This document shows, piece by piece, positions 16,543 to 22,751 of a stretch of DNA of 25,366 nt (its first letter is position 1; each line of letters opens with the position of its first letter). The position numbers and the translations under genes were made by a program. The notes under the pieces were generated by a model. That model was given only the letters and a program-made list of their open reading frames with translations, was not told where the DNA came from and searched no databases. This DNA comes from a virus. The stretch spans positions 1 through 25,366 of IMG/VR virus record IMGVR_UViG_3300008122_000008; one strand, given 5' to 3'.

Positions 16543-17606
16543 ATCGGTTTAATAGATATAATTCTATCTAAAGGGATTGTACGCCAATCATCAAGGTCTA
16601 AGTCACGAACAATAATAGTATTTTGCTTTTGGGTAATTTGTGCATCAGTTTTACCGATTCGGAAATTACCCGTTCTAACTTGACCATTCGCTTTTTTAAA
16701 TTTACAATATACGTCAAAGTCCATACGATCAGCAATTGCTAATAATGTACGTTTAGAATATTCAGTATTTGTTTGTTTCTTAACTACCTGGTTAGAATTA
16801 CCTAATTTTTTATTCTTATCCTCTTCCGGAAATTTATCATCCATTTCCTTTTTAAGATTATTATTAGAATCTTTATCATCTACTTGTGATAAATTATCTA
16901 CTTTTTTATAACCATTATTATCCGATGAAGTTTCAGCCTTTTGCTTTTTAAACATTGAATTTGTAAGCTGTTTATCAAGCTTATCATTTGTACTATCAAC
17001 GTTTTTATTATCTTGCTGCTTTTGATCATCCATAGATTTATCGGCAAAAGTCACATTAACTTTATTACCTTCATCTTCAGCTTGCTTTAATTTTTGATCT
17101 CGTATTTCCTGGTCACGTTTTTGCTGTTCAGCTCGTTCTGCTTGACGTCGTTCATTTTCAGCACGCATACGATCAGCAAATGATAAAGGCTTTGGTTTCT
17201 CTTGTGTATTTGATGATGAACTAACTGATGAATCTGAATTAGGTTTACCAAAAATATGCTTTTCTGGTTTATCATTATCTAAGTTAGGATTTTCTTTTTT
17301 AAGACCTAATCGAACAGCTAATGATAATTTATTTTGTTTAGGCTCTTCTTTAGTATCTTCAGATTCTTCCTCTTCTTTTTTAGGAGGCAATGTCATTTCA
17401 GCTAGTTTCGCCGCTTTACCTTTTTCTTTTTTGGTAAAGTATTCATCATCTTCTAAAATCTTTTTGAGTTCATCTTCAGTGATATGTTTGAAAACATTAT
17501 AGCCATAAAGACCCTTTGATTTTATCTTTTTAATAAAATCTTCTAATTCAATTTCATTATTTTCTTCAGAATCTATTGCTTCTGTTAGATAATTATCAAA
17601 GTACAT
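16539..17606 (-). CDS. Long charged, putatively capsid-targeted protein, 355 aa
   Basis: From ATG 17606 the protein begins MYFDNYLTE|AIDSEENNE, matching the capsid-targeting pattern of three other proteins in the window, with LTE as a candidate prohead-protease site. GTAGGCAA lies before this ATG; an upstream in-frame ATG (17624) would add six residues and spoil the pattern. Residues about 60-280 are highly charged, Lys/Glu/Gln/Asn-rich, low-complexity and coiled-coil-like (RAENERRQAERAEQQKRDQ). Residues about 285-355 are a compact beta domain (VYCKFKKANGQVRTGNFRIG...DDWRTIPLDRIISIKPI) recalling the KKDG...R...FRTG unit of the protein at 9424. It may be a scaffold-core or DNA-associated internal head protein. 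Function is inferred from the N-terminus and composition only. Confidence 0.72.
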   Translation of the reverse strand: MYFDNYLTEAIDSEENNEIELEDFIKKIKSKGLYGYNVFKHITEDELKKILEDDEYFTKKEKGKAAKLAEMTLPPKKEEEESEDTKEEPKQNKLSLAVRLGLKKENPNLDNDKPEKHIFGKPNSDSSVSSSSNTQEKPKPLSFADRMRAENERRQAERAEQQKRDQEIRDQKLKQAEDEGNKVNVTFADKSMDDQKQQDNKNVDSTNDKLDKQLTNSMFKKQKAETSSDNNGYKKVDNLSQVDDKDSNNNLKKEMDDKFPEEDKNKKLGNSNQVVKKQTNTEYSKRTLLAIADRMDFDVYCKFKKANGQVRTGNFRIGKTDAQITQKQNTIIVRDLDLDDWRTIPLDRIISIKPI

Positions 17607-17624
17607 TTGCCTACAACTTCCCAT

Positions 17625-18155
17625 TCTTTATAATATGTATTTAATACATTTTCTTTTATTATTCTCTGGACATGACTCACCACTTTATATCTGTGATTTT
17701 AGTAAATTATGATTTAAAAATAATAGAGAAGTTAATCTCAGAATTTAAAAATCATAAATTTAATAATAGAAATACATATTCAATTGATAATTAAAATAGA
17801 TCAATTAGAATATTTTATAAAGGATAAGAGACATATGATTTACTTCAAATGATTGCTGTATTTCATTTGATTCAAATTACAGTAGGCCCAACAATGCCGG
17901 CATCCCAAATACAGTGGTTGCTTTCAAGTTTATACTTCCCTTTCAGGACATTCTTTTGTCATAGAATGTATATCTCACAAGAACTTATTACGGCTTCCTG
18001 TGCATCAATATATGTAGACAGTTCAAAATAGTCAATCAAATACTAAGTTTATCATTCTACATAAGTTATGATCTACGACGATCATATGAACACTACGGTT
18101 GGTTTGACGTCTATTAATTAATCTTGTGCAATCATAATAATTAATAGATGAATCC
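17625..18155. other. 530-bp dyad-rich intergenic region of higher GC, no intact gene
   Basis: This is the longest stretch without an intact gene. The part from about 17.84 to 18.16 kb is visibly richer in G+C than its surroundings. It holds several inverted repeats: tcaaatga/tcatttga (17845-17870), acattct/agaatgt (17948-17969), tatgatc/gatcata (18067-18086) and ctattaatta/taattaatag (18111-18120 with 18138-18147). On the minus strand, successive open stretches that look protein-like (RSVHMIVVDHNLCRMINLVF, FELSTYIDAQEAV, KLESNHCIWDAGIVGPTVI) lie in different frames separated by stops. This could be a decayed gene, an assembly with indels, a recoded gene or a structured RNA. A plus-strand frame at 17849-18031 (60 codons) lacks an SD. 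No tRNA cloverleaf was found. The 17.63-17.84 kb part is AT-rich and looks like leader for the 355-aa gene. Confidence 0.5.
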
Positions 18156-18287
18156 TTAATTAGATTCTTCGTGTTCAGATGGTTGATTACCGGTACCTGC
18201 TTTCACAGGATCACATCTTGGGTTTTCAGTGGTCGAAATAGCCCAAACTTTTTTTATTGCGATTGCATTAGTATTATCAACTAACAT
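18156..18287 (-). CDS. Small hypothetical protein, 43 aa
   Basis: The ORF runs from ATG 18287 to TAA 18156 and encodes a peptide beginning MLVDNTNAIAIKKVWAISTT and ending EHEESN. AGGATAAAGA just before the ATG is a strong SD, and an exact late-promoter motif TATAAATA lies at 18350-18357, so the gene is likely real despite its size. It has one Cys, a Gly/Pro-containing middle and an acidic tail; no domain is recognised. Its codons are less AT-biased than those of neighbours, like the dyad-rich region downstream. The +1 frame after its stop stays open for 41 codons. Confidence 0.65.
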   Translation of the reverse strand: MLVDNTNAIAIKKVWAISTTENPRCDPVKAGTGNQPSEHEESN

Positions 18288-18349
18288 TCTTTATCCTATT
18301 GTTCCACGCCCAGATAAAGTAAGGCTAATATTTACAAATATTGAATATG

Positions 18350-18357
18350 TATTTATA
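18350..18357 (-). promoter_or_regulatory. Candidate T4-type late promoter TATAAATA
   Basis: Exact TATAAATA on the minus strand in the context GGTATAAATACATATTC. The expected start would be near 18344, giving a 5' leader of about 57 bases to the 43-aa gene. A related sequence, GTATTAAATACATATT, precedes the 355-aa gene (around 17636-17646). Confidence 0.5.
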
Positions 18358-18382
18358 CCATAATTTACCGTTAAAGTAAATA

Positions 18383-19201
18383 TTATGCTGCCATTAACAG
18401 CTCATTTTTCGACTTATTAATATTAGTAAAATATTCTTTATAATAATTTAAGTCTATTAATTTAGCGGCTTTATCAATACTATTAATTGATAAAATATCT
18501 AATAATGGATCATTATTAATAATTAGATAATCAATTACATTCATTGAAGATAATACATTTTTATATACATTACCTCTAATACTGGTATTAACTATAAATG
18601 ATGTATTATAAAAACAAGTAAATTTATTTCTTAGAATTTTATTATTTGTCATCAATGGATAAACGATATTGAATAATTTCTTTTTCAGTGTATCATTAAT
18701 TAATAGCCAATCATCAACTTTATTTTTTAAAATATGGCTTTCAATTTTGGTACTAGGTGTAATGATTTTACTTTTTTTAAAATCTGGATATTTATTAACA
18801 ATAATATCTTTATATAAAGGATTTTTAATATTGGATAGATTTAAGTCTAAACCTACATATTCACCAAATAGTTTTATTGTTTCTTCATTTTTTAAAGTTT
18901 TTAGTGCTCTATGATAAATACGCGATGTAATATCGTACTGGGTGTGCCGGATTCGACCTTTTACAGGAATCTTTATAGTTGGCTCACTTTCTTCAATAAT
19001 TGGCATAGCAGCTTGTATGGAGCACCAAACAGCGTCTGTGATTTGCATTTTACCAGATTTATATGGATAAATTCGACCATCCTCTTCATCGAATAAATAT
19101 CGGCTCAAATTGATAGTACGTCCTTTATGGATATTACACCATTCAATAAGTTCTTTTACGCGAGTGTCATCTTTATATTTCGCGTCTTCTACATTCTTCA
19201 T
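18383..19201 (-). CDS. Putative DNA-binding protein, paralogue of the 254-aa protein, 272 aa
   Basis: Residues about 17-73 (ELIEWCNIHKGRT...YPYKSGKMQITDAVWCSIQAA...EESE) align by eye with the Cro/YdaS-like N-terminal domain of the protein at 11706-12470, sharing WC, GRT, YK-x-G, I-x-D-x-x-W and IQA. The remaining 200 residues are helical, Asn/Ile/Lys-rich and more diverged. This copy uses the very AT-rich codons typical of the window, whereas the 254-aa copy is less biased, which suggests different ages or expression levels. GGAT 8-11 bases before the ATG is a possible SD. The H1-like gene's terminator lies directly upstream. A regulatory role is inferred from the domain only. Confidence 0.68.
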   Translation of the reverse strand: MKNVEDAKYKDDTRVKELIEWCNIHKGRTINLSRYLFDEEDGRIYPYKSGKMQITDAVWCSIQAAMPIIEESEPTIKIPVKGRIRHTQYDITSRIYHRALKTLKNEETIKLFGEYVGLDLNLSNIKNPLYKDIIVNKYPDFKKSKIITPSTKIESHILKNKVDDWLLINDTLKKKLFNIVYPLMTNNKILRNKFTCFYNTSFIVNTSIRGNVYKNVLSSMNVIDYLIINNDPLLDILSINSIDKAAKLIDLNYYKEYFTNINKSKNELLMAA

Positions 19202-19240
19202 AAAAAATATCCATATAGATTTAATAAAATTATATAATAA

Positions 19241-19267
19241 AAAAGGACCCTATAGTAGAGTCCTTTT
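19241..19267 (-). terminator. Rho-independent terminator
   Basis: The stem AAAAGGAC/GTCCTTTT, with a loop that can add a CTA/TAG pairing, is followed on the minus strand by a T run. It terminates the H1-like gene. Confidence 0.82.
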
Positions 19268-19280
19268 TAACTTTATTCAA

Positions 19281-19856
19281 TTAAAGCTTGTTGATATCTA
19301 GACCGCATTCTTTCAAATGATTACTGATGCTACCTAAGCGGATAAATTCGATACCATACGCTTTAGGCAATTTAGTAATAGTGCAAAACTGTTTTGCAGA
19401 GATATCACCAAAGTCTTCACTATGCTTGATAGTGAGAATATGCAGAGTACTCAATTTAGAACCACGCGGGGCTTTATGTACTTCTTTAGTGATTGCATTT
19501 AAAAGGTCTCGCTGATGTTTAGTTACACCTTTTACTTCACGTGGTTTACGTGTAGTTTGCTTTTCAACTGTATCGGTTTTTTGTTCAGTAGATTCTGCTT
19601 TAGCCGTCGCATTTTTAGTTGCAGTAGTAGTTTTAGCTTTTACTGGTGCTTTAGTACGAGCAGTTTTAGCAGGTGTATCAGATTTAGCATTTGCCTTATT
19701 TGCACTTGCTTTTTTACGTTGAGCAGTCAATGCAGCTTTTGCTTTAGGCTGGCTAGTTGCTTTCGCTTTGGCCGGAGTTGCTACATTTTCATTATCTTGA
19801 GCTACAACCGCGTTATTAGTAGTGTCAGTAGTAGTTGTGTTAGTTGCTGTATTCAT
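19281..19856 (-). CDS. Histone H1-like basic protein with C-terminal domain, 191 aa
   Basis: The N-terminal Thr/Asn-rich segment is followed by a long Ala/Lys/Thr/Pro tract (residues about 28-115, e.g. ATPAKAKATSQPKAKAALTA) like the tails of bacterial and eukaryotic H1-type DNA-binding proteins. Residues about 120-191 (VTKHQRDLLNAITKEVHKAP, then SAKQFCTITKLPKAYGIEFI) form a compact helical domain of unknown family. It probably coats or condenses DNA, in the cell or the virion. The start is ATG 19856 (MNTATN) or ATG 19868 (MVTIMN); ATGGTAACTATT before the former resembles the arrangement at the 120-aa gene. The frame is open further upstream to 19955, but that part includes the promoter. Alternating homopolymer-like codons make antisense frames look open; those are shadows. 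Confidence 0.75.
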   Translation of the reverse strand: MNTATNTTTTDTTNNAVVAQDNENVATPAKAKATSQPKAKAALTAQRKKASANKANAKSDTPAKTARTKAPVKAKTTTATKNATAKAESTEQKTDTVEKQTTRKPREVKGVTKHQRDLLNAITKEVHKAPRGSKLSTLHILTIKHSEDFGDISAKQFCTITKLPKAYGIEFIRLGSISNHLKECGLDINKL

Positions 19857-19890
19857 AATAGTTACCATATGTTTGTTGTGATGATGATTT

Positions 19891-19919
19891 ATTATTAGCC
19901 ATAACTTACGGCTTGTACA
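19891..19919 (-). promoter_or_regulatory. Candidate promoter for the H1-like gene
   Basis: On the minus strand, TGTACA, a 17-base spacer and AATAAT occur, with the -35 embedded in AATGTATGTACAA. That 11-13-base element is also present upstream of the 120-aa gene at 9786. Confidence 0.45.
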
Positions 19920-20032
19920 TACATTGATTAAAAAATTTACACTTTTACTATACAAATTATGGTAAACAATAAATAAGTTATTGATTTTTATATATTTATT
20001 ATTTACCGCTAAATGTAATTATTTGTAATAAA

Positions 20033-20368
20033 CTATTGTTTTAAATAATTAAATACACACTTTTCCATTATTATGACTATAGAATAAGCTAATTCTGACT
20101 TATTATCCACTAAATTTATTGGTTTTCTAAGGACAAAAATAGGATGTTCGAGCTTATGTATCATCAGTCGGCGTAGCATTACATCTAAATCTTCTTGCAT
20201 AAAGTCCATATATGCATTTGGTATATTATCAATAAATACTAAATGATCATTATTTGCAAATTCTTTATCATAATGAGCAACTGCATCCATATATCTGGAT
20301 TCTTTTAATAAGTTGGATGAATGCTCACGTACGAGCGATATAAGTTTAGAAGAGTCTAGATTTGACAT
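20033..20368 (-). CDS. Hypothetical protein, 111 aa
   Basis: Unrecognised, mostly helical soluble protein (SSKLISLVREHSSNLLKESR, DVMLRRLMIHKLEHPIFVLR). The ATG at 20368 has GGAGATATCCA before it, a strong SD, and lies inside the 3' end of the preceding 104-aa gene (23-base overlap in another frame), so the pair is co-translated. It has no membrane segment or enzyme motif. The 163 bp after it hold the promoter of the H1-like gene and no clear terminator. Confidence 0.75.
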   Translation of the reverse strand: MSNLDSSKLISLVREHSSNLLKESRYMDAVAHYDKEFANNDHLVFIDNIPNAYMDFMQEDLDVMLRRLMIHKLEHPIFVLRKPINLVDNKSELAYSIVIIMEKCVFNYLKQ

Positions 20369-20660
20369 TGGATATCTCCGGATTTAAAATAATACTAATA
20401 AGGTGTGATAAATTGCTTTTAATAAAGATATGATCTTCGTAGATTTCAACTCTATCCCATATTTGTGGAATTAAGTCTTCTTTAATTATTGGTAAATAAG
20501 TGCTAATTGGTGCATTATTTCTATGAAATATTACATAGCTAATAATAGATTGATTAAATGCATCTACTAACAATTGGTACTTGCGTTCAGATTCTAATTG
20601 ATATAACGCAGCTAGTTGAAAATATTCAGACCACTTGCTTTTGTCTTTTGGAAACAACAT
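20346..20660 (-). CDS. Hypothetical protein, 104 aa
   Basis: Unrecognised. Helical N-terminal half (FQLAALYQLESERKYQLLVD) and mixed second half. The ATG at 20660 is preceded by GGAGGTGTATATAT, the most complete SD in the window, implying strong translation. It is the first gene of a two-gene minus-strand unit, divergent from the Cys-cluster gene at 20782. Confidence 0.75.
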   Translation of the reverse strand: MLFPKDKSKWSEYFQLAALYQLESERKYQLLVDAFNQSIISYVIFHRNNAPISTYLPIIKEDLIPQIWDRVEIYEDHIFIKSNLSHLISIILNPEISNVKSRLF

Positions 20661-20718
20661 ATATATACACCTCCATAAATTTTTTCAATAATACAGTATA
20701 AAAATATTAAAAGATGTA

Positions 20719-20747
20719 TATACATTTAAAAATTAGCGGTATATAAT
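20719..20747 (+). promoter_or_regulatory. sigma70-like promoter
   Basis: TATACA, a 17-base spacer and TATAAT. The -35 lies in the palindrome TGTATATACA, related to the ATGTATGTACA elements before two other genes. Confidence 0.6.
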
Positions 20748-20781
20748 AGCTACATACACAATAAACTCGATGGAGTTAAAA

Positions 20782-21255
20782 ATGGCTAAAAAAAATTTAT
20801 TCGGTTTACGTTGCGCATGTTGCGGTTCAGATATCACTGCCCCTCAATTCTATAAGGGCCAAATGTATGGCTATACATGCATTACTAAAGTTGCCCCAAA
20901 GCAAAAGAAAAATAAAGTAGCTGATTTATTAATCATCCCTTTCGATAAAATCGAAGATACTATTAATAATTTTATTCCATATAATCGAACATCGGTTAGT
21001 CGATCTCACCGTATTGGTTATATTTTTACATTATCAACGGGTTTACGTTTATTTATACACGCAAGCCGCATTTATACTACTATTGCAGGTTTAAACCCGC
21101 GTAGTGACACTACAATAGCTCATGGATCACAAACTTATATTGATTATGAGAAAAAAATTCTTATTGTACCAAGAAATATTTGGGAACCAGAAACAATAAT
21201 TAAATTGCGTGGCGTACCAGGAATTCAAGGCGATTTTAAATATCTAGACCAATAA
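20782..21255 (+). CDS. Cys-cluster protein, 157 aa
   Basis: The N-terminus MAKKNLFGLRCACCGSDI has a CxCC cluster (Cys 11, 13, 14) followed by a further Cys at about 33 (YGYTC), suggesting a small zinc or metal site; the rest is beta-rich (IGYIFTLSTGLRLFIHASRI). Family unknown. The frame is open from ATG 20770, but ATGGAGTTAAAA makes GGAG a proper SD for the ATG at 20782, which is preferred. It has its own good promoter and a bidirectional terminator, so it is an independent plus-strand unit. More GC and Arg codons (cgt, cgc) than most neighbours. Confidence 0.75.
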   Translation: MAKKNLFGLRCACCGSDITAPQFYKGQMYGYTCITKVAPKQKKNKVADLLIIPFDKIEDTINNFIPYNRTSVSRSHRIGYIFTLSTGLRLFIHASRIYTTIAGLNPRSDTTIAHGSQTYIDYEKKILIVPRNIWEPETIIKLRGVPGIQGDFKYLDQ

Positions 21256-21279
21256 AAAGAGGCTTATGCCTCTTTTTTT
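21254..21279. terminator. Bidirectional terminator between convergent genes
   Basis: Perfect stem AAAAAGAGGC/GCCTCTTTTT with a TTAT loop and seven T. It overlaps the stop of the Cys-cluster gene and serves the convergent internal-protein gene as well. Confidence 0.9.
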
Positions 21280-21288
21280 ATCAATCAA

Positions 21289-21957
21289 TTATTTATATAC
21301 AAAAGCAGGAAGAGTGCCACCGTATACTTTGGCCATATCTTTTAGATCTTTAGCATGACCCCAGTCTACTAATACGCCGCCGCCAAGATCACGTCCAGAT
21401 TGATCACCTTTAAATAAAGAACGATCGCCAATATCAGACGTAGGCTTTTTACCAGATGTTATCACGACACGATATTTTTTATGATCGAGTTGCCATACTT
21501 CATATGTAGACGTATCACCCCAAGTTTCATGTACATTAAAGTATTTACTATTACCAGTTTTCATACTTAACGTACCAATTGATAAAATTGCAGCAGGTCG
21601 GCGTGGCGCTTCGCTTTTAGCTTTATCTGATTCTCTTGTTTTAGGAACCCATGTCTTAACAGCAACTTTTTCAGCTTTTTCCGCAGGATCAGCTTCATCA
21701 TATGCTTTTTTAATTTCTTCATATGTTGCGCCGAGCTCAACTGCTTTATTACCAAAATCGGCAAACGTACCTTTGAATGGCGGTTTAGTTAATTCTGTAT
21801 CAGTAAGCTTTAAACCAGCAACATAACGATCAATAGCTTTTGTTTTATCTTTAATTGATTTAGCAACACTTGCGCCATCTTTTTCTTTATCGATTAAATC
21901 CTGCATACGGGTCCAATCTTTGGCGGTTACTTCATTTAAATATTCTTCAAAATTCAT
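21289..21957 (-). CDS. Putative capsid-targeted internal protein, 222 aa
   Basis: It begins MNFEEYLNE|VTAKDW, matching the capsid-targeting pattern of the proteins at 9908, 11213 and 16539, with LNE as a candidate prohead-protease site. The mature N-terminal 120 residues are helical and Lys/Asp/Glu-rich (MQDLIDKEKDGASVAKSIKD). A basic Pro-containing linker (KSEAPRRPA, about 117-125) leads to a beta-rich C-terminal domain (about 125-222) with KKYRVVITSGKKP, DRSLFKGDQSGRDLGGG and VDWGHAKDL segments; the family is not recognised. The SD is AGAAGAGA. The gene uses more GC than its neighbours. Two-domain architecture plus the signal suggest an injected effector or head-core protein. Confidence 0.72.
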   Translation of the reverse strand: MNFEEYLNEVTAKDWTRMQDLIDKEKDGASVAKSIKDKTKAIDRYVAGLKLTDTELTKPPFKGTFADFGNKAVELGATYEEIKKAYDEADPAEKAEKVAVKTWVPKTRESDKAKSEAPRRPAAILSIGTLSMKTGNSKYFNVHETWGDTSTYEVWQLDHKKYRVVITSGKKPTSDIGDRSLFKGDQSGRDLGGGVLVDWGHAKDLKDMAKVYGGTLPAFVYK

Positions 21958-22004
21958 TTGTTTCTCTTCTTATATTAATATCAATATTATATATTTAATG
22001 CTAT

Positions 22005-22307
22005 TTAAAAATAGCGTATCTTATAAATATATCCATTTTCTATATGGATGAATTTATCGATTGAATATAAATATTTTATATTTGAAAAATCAAATTCATT
22101 AAGATCACTCACAATGGTATTTGTTGCACATGTACCATTTTTGCCATCTTTTATAATAAAATCATTAATAAATTTAATATTATTTTTTCTTAAAAAAGAT
22201 AATGACGGTAATGTGTCATTATCTTTAGGTTGTGGAGTCAATCGGTCATAAAATTTGCAGCGTCTTTTAAATTTACTATATGATCTTTTATTTACTACAT
22301 TTATCAT
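22005..22307 (-). CDS. Hypothetical protein, 100 aa
   Basis: Unrecognised small basic protein (N-terminus MINVVNKRSYSKFKRRCKFY). The ATG at 22307 follows AGGTGATTGAAGT, an extended SD. Its stop lies in a small hairpin (gctat/atagc, about 22000-22015) without a T run, so this is at best a weak terminator. It is transcribed divergently from the TerL/intein gene; the 90 bp between them holds whatever promoters serve both. Confidence 0.7.
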   Translation of the reverse strand: MINVVNKRSYSKFKRRCKFYDRLTPQPKDNDTLPSLSFLRKNNIKFINDFIIKDGKNGTCATNTIVSDLNEFDFSNIKYLYSIDKFIHIENGYIYKIRYF

Positions 22308-22397
22308 ACTTCAATCACCTGTACTGTAACGATAATAAGTTCATTTTTTATTGTATTTAAAGCTGTATTAAATACAATAAAAACGGTTATAAATATA

Positions 22398-22751
22398 ATG
22401 AACAAATATTTTGCACCTAATAATGGTCGATTTAAAATTCTCACAGATGAAGGCTTTAGCGATTTTTTAGGTGTCACTAAAACAGAACAGTCTTTAACTG
22501 TCAAAGAAATTACATTAGATAATGGTGCAACTATTACAACTACAGTTGATCATTGTATTTTTATTGATACAGTTAATTCAAAGGAAATGGGCAAATTAGG
22601 AATAGGAGATAAAGTTTTATATAATAATCAACTTCATACAATCGTAAGTGTTAGATATAAAGATACTAATGCGGTATATGATGTATTAGAAGTTGAAAAA
22701 AATCATCGATTCTATGTTAAGTCACTTAATCAATATTTTCTGGTAAAAAAC
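22398..22751 (+). other. Split intein 1, C-terminal half (118 aa)
   Basis: It begins with KILTDEGFSDFLGVTKTEQ, similar in pattern to the start of the AceL-TerL intein C-half as I recall it. Block B is ITTTVDHCIF (TxDH), and block F is VYDVLEVEKNHRFYV. It ends FLVKN followed by Cys, the expected Asn/Cys splice junction. The residue before Asn is Lys, not the usual His. The start in front of block B means the intein is split early, between blocks A and B. Confidence 0.85.

Noticed and set aside
17849-18031. 60-codon plus-strand ORF in the dyad-rich region
   Set aside because: It has no SD, all neighbours run on the other strand, and the opposite strand looks more protein-like. Not called as a gene.
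17640-18155. tRNA genes in the higher-GC gap
   Set aside because: I looked for T-loop (TTCRA) and D-arm patterns with pairing stems on both strands and found none that fold as a cloverleaf.
19515-19898. 127-codon plus-strand ORF rich in Cys, Ser and Phe
   Set aside because: It is the antisense of the Ala/Lys/Thr-rich tail of the H1-like gene. The composition is an artefact and there is no SD.
19857-19955. 33-codon N-terminal extension of the H1-like protein from ATG 19955
   Set aside because: It overlaps the candidate promoter at 19891-19919 and has no SD. Starts at 19856 or 19868 fit better.
22388-22395. TATAAATA directly before the TerL/intein ORF as a late promoter
   Set aside because: Transcription would start at about 22401, after the ATG at 22398, with no later start in the intein C-half. 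Probably a chance match.
22304-22504. 66-codon minus-strand ORF opposite the intein C-half
   Set aside because: It is antisense to the clearly conserved intein sequence and overlaps the 5' end of the 100-aa gene. A shadow.
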